Shown: piece by piece, positions 19,095 to 27,714 of the stretch
How positions within the stretch are numbered: the first letter of the stretch is position 1
Layout: each line of letters begins with the position of its first letter
Source of the DNA: Streptomyces sp. R44
Lineage (GTDB): Bacteria > Actinomycetota > Actinomycetes > Streptomycetales > Streptomycetaceae
Reading direction: 5' to 3'
DNA: 64,000 nt
Assembly: GCF_041053105.1 (NCBI RefSeq)
Contig: NZ_CP163444.1
Span: 6,914,501 to 6,978,500 of the forward strand
Made by a program: the position numbers and the translations under genes
Notes under the pieces: generated by a model
The model's input: the letters and a program-made list of their open reading frames with translations, nothing else
Database searches by the model: none
What the model was told of the DNA's origin: nothing

Positions 19095-19126
19095 CCCGGG
19101 TACCTACCAGTCGGTAGGTACCCGGG
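19095..19126. promoter_or_regulatory. 32-base inverted repeat with TetR-operator-like core upstream of the CocE-like hydrolase
   Basis: A perfect 14-base inverted repeat (CCCGGGTACCTACC at 19095-19108, complement at 19113-19126) surrounds the spacer AGTC. The core ACCTACC..GGTAGGT resembles operators of TetR-family regulators. It sits 34 bases before the GTG start of the hydrolase, where a bound repressor would block transcription. No TetR gene is in the window. Confidence 0.6.
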
Positions 19127-19159
19127 TCTCCCGGCGCCGCCCTCAGCGTGGAGGTCTCC

Positions 19160-20932
19160 GTGTCCCGTGCCGTGCCCCGATCCCGCAAGGTCCTCGCGCT
19201 CGTGGCCGGTGCGGCCGCGCTCGCCGCACCGCTCGCCCTCGCCGCGCCCGCCGCCGGCGCGGAGCCCGAGGACGCCCCGTACACCGTCACCCCGCTCCGG
19301 TTCACCGTCGAGGCGGGCGGCCGGAGTTGCACCGTCGACGCCGACCTCTACCGCCCGGCCGGAGTGGACGCCGCGCACCCCGCGCCCGCCGTCCTCGCCA
19401 CCAACGGCTTCGGCGGCAGCAAGAGCGACGGATCCACCGCCGCCATCGGCAGGGCCTTCGCCGAGCGCGGCTACGTCGGCCTCGTCTACTCGGGCCTCGG
19501 CTTCGGGAAGTCAGGCTGCCTGATATCCCTCGACGCCCCGGAGGCCGACGGCAGGGCAGCAGCCCGCCTCGTCGACTTCCTCGCCGGCAGCCGCGCCGCC
19601 GACGACGGCACCCGCGCCGACTTCGTCACCCGGGACGCCGCGGACGACCCGCGCGTCGGCATGATCGGCGGCTCCTACGGCGGCGCCGTCCAGCTCGCGG
19701 CCGCCTCCGTCGACCCCCGTATCGACGCTCTCGTCCCCCTCATCACCTGGAACGACCTCGCGTACGCGCTCGCCCCCAACGCCGCCGACCGGAACACCCC
19801 CGGCGTCTTCAAATGGCAGTGGGCCAACGGCTTCTACCTCATCGGCGAGGGCCAGCCCCTGCTCTCCCCGTCGCTCGACCCCAGCCGGATCAACTCCCTC
19901 GGCTGCCTGCACTTCGTCACCGACGCCTGCGACACCATCAAGCTGCTCGACTCCGGCCGCTACCCGGCCGCCGCGAGCGAGCGGATGCTCGCCTACGCCC
20001 GCAGCGTCTCCCCGGTCTCCTACCTCGACCGGATCACCGCCCCCACCCTGATCGTCCAGGGCCAGTCCGACAGCCTGTTCAACCTCAACGAGGCCCGCGC
20101 CACCTACGACAAGCTGCGCGAGCGGGGCGTCGACACCCGGATGATCTGGCAGTCCTGGGGCCACAGCGGGGGACAACGGCCGGGCGAACTCGACCTCGGG
20201 AACCCGGAGGGAAGCTACGTCGGGCAGCGCGTCCTCGCCTGGTTCGACCGGTACCTCCGGAAGAACGCCGCCGCGGACCCCGGCCCCGCCTTCGCCTGGT
20301 ACCGCGACGGACAGAGCGGCTACGGCACCTCCGACCGGGTCCCGGCGCTCAGCCAGAAGCTGTACCTCTCCGGCGACGGCAAGCTCGTCGACAACCGTAC
20401 GAAGGTCGCCCGCGGCTCCCGCCGGTACAGCAACTGGCTCGTCCCGACCAGCCATTCGGAGTCCTCGCTCGCCGGCATGATCGGGCTCCCCGACCCCCGG
20501 CCGTACGACATCGCCGGCACCTACCTCGGCTGGAGCAGCGCCCCGCTCACCGAGCCCGTCGACCTCGTCGGCGCGCCCAGGGCGACCCTCCGGGTGGTGT
20601 CCCCGGCGGCCGAGCGCGTCCAGGACTCGGGCGACGCCGCCGACAAGCTCGTCCTCTTCGCGAAGCTGTACGACGTCGCGCCCGACGGCACGAAGACCCT
20701 GGTGAACCGGCTGGTCGCGCCCGTACGCGTCCCCGACGTCACCCGGCCGTTCACCGTCGAGCTGCCGGGCATCGTCCACCGCTACGAGTCCGGCCACCGG
20801 CTGGAGTTCGTCGTCGCCGCGAGCGACACCGCGTACTCCGGCAACCGCGGCATCAAGCCGGTGACCGTCGTCAGCGCCCCCGAGTCCACGGGGACGCTGT
20901 CCCTGCCCCTGGTGCGGGGCAGGGTCGGATAG
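19160..20932 (+). CDS. Secreted CocE/NonD-family hydrolase (X-Pro dipeptidyl-peptidase S15-like)
   Basis: This 590-aa exported enzyme has a signal peptide (basic residues 2-10, hydrophobic 11-29, cleavage near AAGA at 31-34). The alpha/beta-hydrolase domain (about 45-400) shows the nucleophile Ser172 in GGSYGG, an acid in the QGQSDSLFN strand and His in SWGHSGG. A jelly-roll domain at the C-terminus (about 420-590) is typical of X-Pro dipeptidyl-peptidases and cocaine-esterase-like acylases. The extracellular substrate (proline peptide or acyl ester) is not decided by sequence. GTG at 19160 was chosen because GGAGG at 19150-19154 is correctly spaced. A strong inverted repeat in the leader suggests repressor control. 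Confidence 0.9.
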   Translation: MSRAVPRSRKVLALVAGAAALAAPLALAAPAAGAEPEDAPYTVTPLRFTVEAGGRSCTVDADLYRPAGVDAAHPAPAVLATNGFGGSKSDGSTAAIGRAFAERGYVGLVYSGLGFGKSGCLISLDAPEADGRAAARLVDFLAGSRAADDGTRADFVTRDAADDPRVGMIGGSYGGAVQLAAASVDPRIDALVPLITWNDLAYALAPNAADRNTPGVFKWQWANGFYLIGEGQPLLSPSLDPSRINSLGCLHFVTDACDTIKLLDSGRYPAAASERMLAYARSVSPVSYLDRITAPTLIVQGQSDSLFNLNEARATYDKLRERGVDTRMIWQSWGHSGGQRPGELDLGNPEGSYVGQRVLAWFDRYLRKNAAADPGPAFAWYRDGQSGYGTSDRVPALSQKLYLSGDGKLVDNRTKVARGSRRYSNWLVPTSHSESSLAGMIGLPDPRPYDIAGTYLGWSSAPLTEPVDLVGAPRATLRVVSPAAERVQDSGDAADKLVLFAKLYDVAPDGTKTLVNRLVAPVRVPDVTRPFTVELPGIVHRYESGHRLEFVVAASDTAYSGNRGIKPVTVVSAPESTGTLSLPLVRGRVG

Positions 20933-20938
20933 CGCGTC

Positions 20939-22027
20939 CTACAGCGCCGCGTACCCCGGGCGGACCACCTCGTCGACGAGCCGCTGCCGCTCCGGCAGCG
21001 GCAGGAACGCGGCCTCCAGGGCGGCGACCGTGAACTCCTCGAAGACCTCCGGGCCGTACCCGAAGGCGTCCACCATGTGCTGGAACTCCTCGCTCATGGT
21101 GGTGCCGGAGACCAGCCGGTTGTCCGTGTTCAGCGTGATCCGGAAGCCGAGGCGGCGCAGCTCGTCGATCGGGTGCGAGGCGTAGTCCTTCGCGGCGCCC
21201 GTCTGCAGGTTGGACGTCGGGCAGACCTCCAGGGCGATGCGGTTGTCCCGGACGTACGAGGCGAGCCGGCCCAGCGTGCCGTCCTCGGCGATGTCGTCCG
21301 TGATCCGCACGCCGTGGCCGATCCGCTCGGTGCCGCAGACCTGCACCGCCTCGTGGATCGACTCCGCGCCGACGGCCTCGCCGGCGTGGATCGTGTAGTG
21401 GCAGTTCTCCCGCTTCAGGTGCTGGAACGCGGCGAGGTGGCGGGCCGGCGGGTTGCCGATCTCGCCGCCCGCTATGTCGAAGCCGGCCACGCCGTTGTCG
21501 CGGTGCGCGACCGTGAGCTGCGCGATCTCCAGGGAGCGGTCGGTGTGCCGCATGCCGGTGAGCAGGGTGCGGACGGTGATCCGGCCGCCGGTGCGGCGCT
21601 CGCCCTCGCGGAAGCCGTCGTTGACCGCCTCGACGACCTCGTCGAGGGTGAGACCGCCCTCCAGGTGCTGCTCGGGGGCGTAACGGATCTCGGCGTAGAC
21701 GACACCGTCGGCCGCCAGGTCCTCGGCGCACTCGGCCGCGATGCGCGCGAGCGCCTCGCGGGTCTGCATGACCGCGCAGGTGTGCGCGAAGGTCTCCAGG
21801 TAGCGCTCCAGCGAACCGGAGTCGGCGGCGTCCCGGAACCAGACCGCGAGCTCGGCCGGGTCCTCGGTCGGCAGCGCGGTGTAGCCGCACTCCCGCGCCA
21901 GCTCGACGATGGTCGCGGGGCGCAGCCCGCCGTCGAGGTGGTCGTGGAGGACGGCCTTGGGGGCCCGGCGGATCCACTCGGAGACGGTGGCGGCGGCAGG
22001 CGTGGCAGGGTTGTCAGACAAGTGCAT
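20939..22027 (-). CDS. add: Adenosine deaminase
   Basis: This 362-aa TIM-barrel enzyme converts adenosine or deoxyadenosine to inosine in purine salvage. Zinc ligands are visible: H28 and H30 in [10 protein letters not shown]214 in TIHAGEA and D302 in LNTDN. The catalytic Glu217 and His238 (IGHGVR) are also present. The residue after the metal Asp is Asn, where the classic enzymes have a second Asp. The ATG at 22025-22027 is followed at once by the palindrome TTGTCTGACAA in codons 3-6, which also occurs upstream of the neighbouring GntR gene, so the regulator probably controls this gene. The gene ends 6 bases from the convergent hydrolase. Confidence 0.95.
   Translation of the reverse strand: MHLSDNPATPAAATVSEWIRRAPKAVLHDHLDGGLRPATIVELARECGYTALPTEDPAELAVWFRDAADSGSLERYLETFAHTCAVMQTREALARIAAECAEDLAADGVVYAEIRYAPEQHLEGGLTLDEVVEAVNDGFREGERRTGGRITVRTLLTGMRHTDRSLEIAQLTVAHRDNGVAGFDIAGGEIGNPPARHLAAFQHLKRENCHYTIHAGEAVGAESIHEAVQVCGTERIGHGVRITDDIAEDGTLGRLASYVRDNRIALEVCPTSNLQTGAAKDYASHPIDELRRLGFRITLNTDNRLVSGTTMSEEFQHMVDAFGYGPEVFEEFTVAALEAAFLPLPERQRLVDEVVRPGYAAL
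22012..22022. promoter_or_regulatory. GntR-type operator TTGTC-N-GACAA overlapping the add start
   Basis: The 11-base palindrome lies in the first codons of the adenosine deaminase gene. An identical palindrome (apart from the strand-dependent central base) lies upstream of the adjacent GntR gene at 22929-22939. The form TTGTC-N-GACAA is typical of HutC/GntR operators. Confidence 0.6.
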
Positions 22028-22106
22028 GGCGGGGAAGTGTACGCCAAGGCCGGGCCGGGTGCTGTGACGGACCCGGCAGGCCCCCCACGGGCCCCTTCTC
22101 GCGGCC

Positions 22107-22862
22107 TCAGTGCGACTGCAGCACCGGCAGCGCGGGCGTGCCCGTCGGGAGCATGTGCTTGGCCGCGAGGACCGGGGTCTCACCGACCCGCACCACCTGG
22201 GTGACCAGGACCGCAGGGGTGTCCGCAGGGCGGCCCAGCTGCTCCCCGCGCCGCCGCCCGAGCAGCGTCGCCGTGATCCCGCTGTGCGCGCTCAGGGCCG
22301 TCTCCCGAGAGGCCGCGACCAGGACCGCGAGCATCGAGACCGCGCCCCCGGTGTCCGCCGCCGCCTCCCGCAGGGCCCGTGCGAACTCCGGGTGCACCCG
22401 GCCGAGCAGCTCCTCCGGCGCCGCCCACTCGTGGCTCAGCGCCGCCGCCGCGCCCTCCCCGGTCAGGACGGACTCCCAGAACCGCAGCTCGGCGCGGGCG
22501 GGCGCGAGCAGGTGCTGGGTGGTGAAGTCGGTCGGTTCCTCGACGGTCCGCACCAGCGCCCGCACCCGCAGCGGAGTGCCCACGCCGATCAGCTGCTCCA
22601 GGGGCTGGACGTGCTCGAAGCCCCGCCGGGGCGGACGGTCGTTGACGGTGCGGCCCACCCCGCGCCGCACGGTGAGGACGCCGTCCTCCTGGAGCAGCAG
22701 CAGGGCCTCGCGCAGGGCCGGCCGGCTGACGCCCAGCTCGGCGGCGAGCTTCGGCTCGGAGGGGAGCGTGGAGCCCGGCGGATAGGTGCCGTCGTGGACG
22801 GCGTCCGCGATCCGCTCGTAGAGCGCCACGACCGGTCGCCGCCGCTGTCCGCTGACCGCCAC
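22107..22862 (-). CDS. GntR family regulator, HutC-type with UTRA-like ligand domain
   Basis: This 251-aa repressor-type protein has a winged helix at residues about 12-78 ([32 protein letters not shown], the classic GntR turn) and a C-terminal effector-binding domain of UTRA kind (about 90-245) that ends in ...[11 protein letters not shown]. It is transcribed toward add, 79 bases upstream of it. The shared palindrome at its own promoter and at the add start suggests autoregulation plus control of purine salvage, with a nucleoside or a purine metabolite as possible effector (inference). GTG at 22860-22862 follows a strong GAGGAGGGG site. Confidence 0.9.
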   Translation of the reverse strand: MAVSGQRRRPVVALYERIADAVHDGTYPPGSTLPSEPKLAAELGVSRPALREALLLLQEDGVLTVRRGVGRTVNDRPPRRGFEHVQPLEQLIGVGTPLRVRALVRTVEEPTDFTTQHLLAPARAELRFWESVLTGEGAAAALSHEWAAPEELLGRVHPEFARALREAAADTGGAVSMLAVLVAASRETALSAHSGITATLLGRRRGEQLGRPADTPAVLVTQVVRVGETPVLAAKHMLPTGTPALPVLQSH

Positions 22863-22928
22863 GGCCCCTCCTCGTCTCGTCCCCGGCCTGTTCTCCGCCG
22901 GTCTTCGCACCACGGTAGTCGGCCCACG

Positions 22929-22939
22929 TTGTCTGACAA
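22929..22939. promoter_or_regulatory. GntR-type operator TTGTC-T-GACAA upstream of the GntR gene
   Basis: This is a perfect 5+1+5 palindrome 67 bases upstream of the GntR start codon, and it is also upstream of the divergent LapA-domain gene. It matches the site at the add start, so the pair reads as one regulon. Confidence 0.6.
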
Positions 22940-23051
22940 GTCACCCGTACGGCTCTCCTCGCCGTCACGGGCGGGCGCCGCGCGTCCCATTCTGGTGCCA
23001 CGGCTGTGGCCGGGTACGACCGACGGCACGACGGAGGAGAGGGGCCGGGCA

Positions 23052-23306
23052 ATGAGTCCGAAGCAGACGCCACGGACAGCGGGCGGGGACACCTCGTCCC
23101 GGTTCGCCGGCGCCTTCACCCCGGGCCGGATCGCGATGATCGCGGTCGCGGTCCTCACCCTGGTCTTCATCTTCGAGAACACCCGCGAGGTGAAGATCCG
23201 CCTGCTGATCCCGGAAGTCATCATGCCGCTCTACGTGGCCCTGCTCGTGACCGCACTCCTCGGCGCCGCCTGCGGCTACTACGTCGCGGCCCGGAGGCGG
23301 AAGTGA
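23052..23306 (+). CDS. Small LapA-domain membrane protein
   Basis: This 84-aa protein has two membrane helices (residues about 28-42 and 58-77) with the spacing of the LapA (DUF1049) domain: a first helix ending in FIFENTREVKIR and a second helix flanked by an Arg/Lys tail (YYVAARRRK). The family's role in actinomycetes is not known; in enterobacteria LapA/LapB tune envelope lipopolysaccharide synthesis, which does not apply here. The ATG follows GGAGGAGAGGGG. The stop overlaps the next gene's start as GTGA, so the two are co-translated. Confidence 0.8.
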   Translation: MSPKQTPRTAGGDTSSRFAGAFTPGRIAMIAVAVLTLVFIFENTREVKIRLLIPEVIMPLYVALLVTALLGAACGYYVAARRRK

Positions 23307-23653
23307 GGCGGGCGGCCGTCGTCGTCGGCGGCGCGGTCCTCGCGCTCGCGGCCCTCGCCGCCTCCTCGGCGGAGGAGGCCGCCGCACCCGACGACGAGGC
23401 CGGGACACGGCCGATGCCCGACTTCCTCGGCCGGGGCCTGTGGCGGGTCTTCACCCGTCTGCCCCGCCGGACCCGGCTCGACGTCCACGACGTGAGCGGC
23501 CGCGACCGGCGGGTGCTGTGGCCGCCGCGCTGGCAGGTCTGCACCCAGTACCCGGCGGCGGGCACGGCCCTCGACCGGCGCACCACCGTCATGATCGGAG
23601 TCGTACGGAAGGGCGAGACCTGCCCGCCCCGCGTCCGCGACGCCCGGCGCTGA
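23303..23653 (+). CDS. Small exported PASTA-like protein
   Basis: This 116-aa protein has a hydrophobic N-terminal signal or anchor (residues 4-22) and a Glu/Asp-rich linker. A C-terminal domain from about residue 38 begins MPDFLGRGL and contains VCTQYPAAGTALDRRTTVMIGVV, which resembles a PASTA domain, a fold that often binds muropeptides or beta-lactams. Two cysteines (in QVCTQY and ETCPPR) could form a disulfide outside the cell. It is coupled by GTGA overlap to the LapA-domain gene, so both probably act at the envelope. Confidence 0.72.
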   Translation: MRRAAVVVGGAVLALAALAASSAEEAAAPDDEAGTRPMPDFLGRGLWRVFTRLPRRTRLDVHDVSGRDRRVLWPPRWQVCTQYPAAGTALDRRTTVMIGVVRKGETCPPRVRDARR

Positions 23654-23737
23654 CGCCGCCCCACAACGGGGTGGGCGCCGGCGGAACGCATGCCCACCAC
23701 GGGGCGTGTCCCGCCCCCGCCGCATAGCCTGGCCCGT

Positions 23738-24277
23738 ATGTTCGACGACCCCGGTTCCTACCTCGCCGCCGGGCCCCGCGTGGGCCTGCGCCCGTTCTCC
23801 GCGGCCGACGCCGAGGAGTTCACCGCCCGTGCCCGTGAGAGCCGGGAGCTCCACCACCCCTGGCTCTTCCCGCCGTGCACACCCGAGGCGTACGCCACCT
23901 ACGCGGGCGCCCTGGCCGGCGACCCCGCCCGCGCCGGCTTCCTCGTCTGCGAGCGCGCCGAAGCCGGCGGGATCGCCGGCTTCGTCAACATCAACAACAT
24001 CGTCCGCGGCGCCTTCCGCAGCGGCGCCCTCGGCTACGGCGCCTTCGCGCACGCCGCCGGACGCGGACTGCTCACCGAGGCCCTCGGCCTGGTCATGGCC
24101 CACGCCTTCGGCCCCCTGGAGCTGCACCGCCTGGAGGCGAACATCCAGCCGCGCAACACCGCCTCCCGCGCCCTCGTCCGCCGCGCCGGCTTCCGCCTGG
24201 AGGGCTTCTCGCCCGCGATGCTGCACATCGACGGCGCCTGGCGCGACCACGAACGCTGGGCCATCACGGCGGCCTAG
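23738..24277 (+). CDS. GNAT family N-acetyltransferase (RimJ/RimL type)
   Basis: This 179-aa protein has the acetyl-CoA-binding core. The opening GPRVGLRPFSAADAEEF is RimJ-like, motif A is in GYGAFAHAAGRGLLTEALGLVMAHAF, and the closing motif is LHRLEANIQPRNTASRALVRRAGF. The family acetylates protein N-termini or small molecules; the target is unknown. The ATG at 23738-23740 was chosen; there is no strong ribosome binding site. Its TAG shares the four bases CTAG with the stop of the convergent gene. Confidence 0.9.
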   Translation: MFDDPGSYLAAGPRVGLRPFSAADAEEFTARARESRELHHPWLFPPCTPEAYATYAGALAGDPARAGFLVCERAEAGGIAGFVNINNIVRGAFRSGALGYGAFAHAAGRGLLTEALGLVMAHAFGPLELHRLEANIQPRNTASRALVRRAGFRLEGFSPAMLHIDGAWRDHERWAITAA

Positions 24278-24606
24278 CGCTTGCGGTTGATCTTCATCGT
24301 GTCCAGGTCCGTCACCGTCGACCGCAGCGCCTTGTACCCGTGGCCCAGCTCCCCGAGCGCCCGCTCCACCCGGTCCTCGGCGATCGCGCCCGCCATCTCG
24401 TCGCCGTCCTCGGAGTCCGAGACGACGACCAGACGGTACGAGAAGTGCTTCAGGGTCCGGTCGTAGGCCAGCGAGCCCTCCTCCGTGAACTGCATCGCCG
24501 TCAGCCCGTGCGCGTCCACCTCGGCGAGCAGCCGGGACCGGCTCTCCTCCGACAGACCGTCGAACGTGCCGCGCACGATGACCCGGTAGGTGTGCTGCGT
24601 GCCCAT
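24274..24606 (-). CDS. Conserved hypothetical protein, DUF6204-like
   Basis: This 110-aa small soluble protein opens with TYRVIVRGTFDGLSEESRSRLL, followed by a predicted beta-alpha-beta arrangement and a charged C-terminal helix ending in DTMKINRKR. The pattern resembles the actinobacterial DUF6204 family, whose role is not known. No catalytic motif or membrane segment is present. The start ATG is at 24604-24606. The gene is convergent with the GNAT gene and overlaps it by the palindrome CTAG, which supplies both stop codons. Confidence 0.75.
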   Translation of the reverse strand: MGTQHTYRVIVRGTFDGLSEESRSRLLAEVDAHGLTAMQFTEEGSLAYDRTLKHFSYRLVVVSDSEDGDEMAGAIAEDRVERALGELGHGYKALRSTVTDLDTMKINRKR

Positions 24607-24781
24607 TCCTCGTACTCCCTGTGCCCCTGTGCCATGGTTCCGACCCGTCACCCTACGGCCGCGGGCACCGTCGCCGCCCGGAATATCCGGGCGCCCGGGC
24701 CCGGCTCCCGTGCCGCAGCCGGACGCGGAGAACCGTGGAGAACCCCTGGTCAGGACCGGCTCCGCCGTGTTCCATGGATCA

Positions 24782-26737
24782 ATGACGACCGTACGACGTG
24801 CCGTACTGACGCTGCCCGCGGCCCCGTTGGGCCCGGACAACCCTCTCCCCGCACTACGGGCCCCCGCCGGCGCCGGGGCCCACGCGGTCGACGCGCGGAC
24901 CCTCGCGGAGCTCCCGCGCGACATGGCCCGGGGCATCGGACGGGCGCCCCTGCGCAGCCTGCTCCCCGCCCCCGTGCGCGACGGCTACGGCCGCGCGCGC
25001 ACCCCCGCGGACCTCGACACGATCGTGATCGAGAACGACCGGCTCCGGGTGACCGTGCTGCCCGGTCTCGGCGGCCGCGTCCACTCCCTGCACCACAAGC
25101 CCACCGGACGCGAACTCCTCTACCGCAACCCCGTCCTCCAGCCCGCCGCATTCGCCCTCAACGGCGCCTGGTTCTCCGGCGGCATCGAGTGGAACATCGG
25201 GGCGACCGGCCACACCACCCTCTCCTGCTCGCCCCTCCACGCGGCGACCGTCCGCGCCCCCGACGGCGGTCCGATGCTCCGCCTGTGGGAGTGGGAGCGG
25301 CTGCGCGACCTGCCGTTCCAGGTCGATCTGTGGCTCCCGGAGGGCTCGGACTTCCTCTACGTCGGCGTCCGCATCCGCAACCCCCACGAGCGGACCGCCC
25401 CCGCCTACTGGTGGTCCAACATCGCCGTCCCCGAGGAGCGCAGGGTCCTCGCCCCCGCCGACGCGGCCTGGCACCACGGCTACGACCGCGGCCTGAACCG
25501 CCTGCCCGTGCCCGTCACCGAGGACGGCACCGACCGCTCGTACCCGCTGAACGGCGCCCACGCAGCCGACTTCTTCTACGACCTGCCCGAGGAGCAGCGC
25601 CGCTGGATCGCCGCCCTCGACGCGGACGGCCACGGACTCGTCCAGACCTCCACCGACGTGCTGCGCGGCCGCAAGCTCTTCCTGTGGGGCACCGAGCGCG
25701 GCGGCAGGCGCTGGCAGGAGTGGCTGACCGAACCCGGCACCCCCGGCTACGCCGAGATACAGGCGGGACTCGCCCGCACCCAGCTGGAACACCTGGAGCT
25801 CGCGGGCGAGGCGGAGTTCAGCTGGCTGGAGGCGTACGGACCGCTCGCCGCCGACCCCGCCGCGGCGCTCGGCGCCGACTGGGCCGCCGCACGCGCCGAC
25901 GTCGAGCACCGGCTGGAGACGGCACTGCCCCGCGCCGCCGTCGACGCCGCGTACACCGCCTGGCGGGAGGGCGCGGCGGACACCGAGCCGGAGACCGTCC
26001 TCGCGGCCGGCTCGGGCTGGGGAGCGCTCGAAGTCCTGCGCGGGGGACACGTGTTGCCCGGTACGCCCTTCCCCGAGTCGACGCTCGGCCCGGACCAGGA
26101 ACCCTGGCGGGAACTCCTGCGCACCGGCGTCCTGCCGCCCCCGGCGAAGGGCGCGGGGCCGGGCGCGCCGCTGGTCGCCGCGCCCTGGCGGGACATGCTG
26201 GAGACCGCGCCGGCCGACCCGTCCACCGAGTACCACCTCGGCATCGCCCAGTGGCACGCCGGGGACCGCGCCCAGGCGGTACGGAGCTGGGAGCGCGGAC
26301 TGCGCCGGGCCGAGGTGCGCTGGCCGCTGCTGTACTGCCTGGCCGTCGCCGACCGGGAGGACGGTCACCCGGAGCGGGCCGCCGAGCGGTTCGCGGAGGC
26401 CTTCGCCGACCACGAGGGCCGGGACGGCGGCGTGGCGGTGGCCGCGGCGCTCGGCCGCGAGGGCGTGGCGGCGCTGCTCGCCACGGGCCGTGCCGCCAGG
26501 GCCCGGGAGCTGTGGGCGCGGCTGCCGGACGAGGTGCGGGGGAGGGGCGCGTTCCGTCTGCTGGAGGTCCGGATCCTGCTCGCCGAGGGCCGGCCGGCCG
26601 AGGCCCGCGCGGTCTTCGACGAGGGCTTCGAGGTCGCGGACCTGCGCGAGGGCGCGGAGATCCTCGGCGAGGTCTGGGCGGAACTCACCGACGAACCCCT
26701 GCCGGACGCCTACGAGTTCCGCATGCGCCCGAGCTGA
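24782..26737 (+). CDS. DUF5107 domain protein with C-terminal TPR-like repeats
   Basis: This 651-aa protein has an N-terminal part (residues about 70-380) resembling the DUF5107/aldose-epimerase-like beta-sandwich: VLPGLGGRVHSLHHK opens the galactose-mutarotase-type fold, then FSGGIEWNIG and WWSNIAVPE. The C-terminal half (about 480-640) is built of TPR-like helix pairs (STEYHLGIAQWHAGDRAQAVRSWERGL). Proteins with this layout are thought to act on carbohydrates in the cytosol; no substrate is proven here. It has no signal peptide. The start is uncertain between ATG 24782 and GTG 24767, and neither has a strong ribosome binding site. Confidence 0.82.
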   Translation: MTTVRRAVLTLPAAPLGPDNPLPALRAPAGAGAHAVDARTLAELPRDMARGIGRAPLRSLLPAPVRDGYGRARTPADLDTIVIENDRLRVTVLPGLGGRVHSLHHKPTGRELLYRNPVLQPAAFALNGAWFSGGIEWNIGATGHTTLSCSPLHAATVRAPDGGPMLRLWEWERLRDLPFQVDLWLPEGSDFLYVGVRIRNPHERTAPAYWWSNIAVPEERRVLAPADAAWHHGYDRGLNRLPVPVTEDGTDRSYPLNGAHAADFFYDLPEEQRRWIAALDADGHGLVQTSTDVLRGRKLFLWGTERGGRRWQEWLTEPGTPGYAEIQAGLARTQLEHLELAGEAEFSWLEAYGPLAADPAAALGADWAAARADVEHRLETALPRAAVDAAYTAWREGAADTEPETVLAAGSGWGALEVLRGGHVLPGTPFPESTLGPDQEPWRELLRTGVLPPPAKGAGPGAPLVAAPWRDMLETAPADPSTEYHLGIAQWHAGDRAQAVRSWERGLRRAEVRWPLLYCLAVADREDGHPERAAERFAEAFADHEGRDGGVAVAAALGREGVAALLATGRAARARELWARLPDEVRGRGAFRLLEVRILLAEGRPAEARAVFDEGFEVADLREGAEILGEVWAELTDEPLPDAYEFRMRPS

Positions 26738-26787
26738 TGTGCGGCGTGGGCCCGCCGGGAACGCCGGCCGGGCCCGCGCCGGTCCGG

Positions 26788-27624
26788 TCAGGACACCCGG
26801 CACACGATCTCGCCGTGCGGGACCATGAACCAGGCGTCCTCCTGCTTGCCCCACTCCCGCCAGGCCTCCGCGATCGACGCCAGTTCGCCGGCGGTCGCGT
26901 GCCCGCCTGTGACGGCCAGGTCGGCGTAGCCGGAGGCGGTCGTACGGTCCGCCCACAGACCGCTCCACCAGTCCCGCTCCTCCGGGGTGGCGAAGCACCA
27001 GGTGCCGGCCGTCGTCGTGACGTCGGTGAAGCCGGCCTGCCGGGCCCAGGAGAACAGCCGCCGTCCCGCGTCCGGTTCGCCGCCGTTGGCGCGCGCGACC
27101 CGGTGGTACAGGTCCAGCCAGCCGTCCAGGGCGGGCCGCTCGGGGAACCAGGCGAAGGCCCCGTAGTCGCTGTCGCGGGCCGCGACGACCCCGCCGGGCC
27201 GGCACACGCGCCGCATCTCGCGCAGCGCCTGGACCGGGTCGCCGACGTGCTGCAGCACCTGATGGGCGTGGACGACGTCGAAGGAGTCGTCGGGGAAGTC
27301 CAGGGCGTGGACGTCGGCGACCGCGAACTCGACGTTCTCCAGGCCGCGTTCGGCCGCGACGGCGCGGGCCTTGGCCAGCACGTCCTCGGCCGCGTCGACC
27401 GCGGTCACCCGGCCCGGCGCGACCAGCGCGGCCAGGTCGGCGGTGATGGTGCCGGGCCCGCAGCCCACGTCCAGGACGTCCAGGCCCGCGCGCAGTTCGG
27501 GCAGCAGGTAGGCGGCGGAGTTGGCGGCGGTCCGCCAGCTGTGCGAGCGCAGGACCGACTCGTGGTGGCCGTGCGTGTAGACGGCGGTCTCATGGGCCGC
27601 GGGCTGCGCGGAGGCGTGCGTCAT
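26788..27624 (-). CDS. Class I SAM-dependent methyltransferase
   Basis: This 278-aa protein has the Rossmann-like methyltransferase fold: motif I VLDVGCGPGTI (about residues 50-60), an acidic residue closing strand 2 (VTAVDAAED), motif II near FAVADVHALDFPDDSFDVVHAHQVLQH and motif III after PGGVVAARDSD. It is of the UbiE/COQ5-like type and the acceptor is unknown. A run of His (TAVYTHGHHESVLRSH) precedes the fold. The ATG at 27622-27624 follows GAGGGAG. A TTGACA sequence (minus-strand reading of 27718-27723) inside the end of the upstream GNAT gene may be its -35 box. Confidence 0.9.
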   Translation of the reverse strand: MTHASAQPAAHETAVYTHGHHESVLRSHSWRTAANSAAYLLPELRAGLDVLDVGCGPGTITADLAALVAPGRVTAVDAAEDVLAKARAVAAERGLENVEFAVADVHALDFPDDSFDVVHAHQVLQHVGDPVQALREMRRVCRPGGVVAARDSDYGAFAWFPERPALDGWLDLYHRVARANGGEPDAGRRLFSWARQAGFTDVTTTAGTWCFATPEERDWWSGLWADRTTASGYADLAVTGGHATAGELASIAEAWREWGKQEDAWFMVPHGEIVCRVS

Positions 27625-27714
27625 CGAAGCGACTCCCTCGGTGTGGGTGCGTGTCTCCACCGTACGCACCGCGGCCGAATAATGAGACCCGCGTCTTGGG
27701 ATATGGACACTCGC

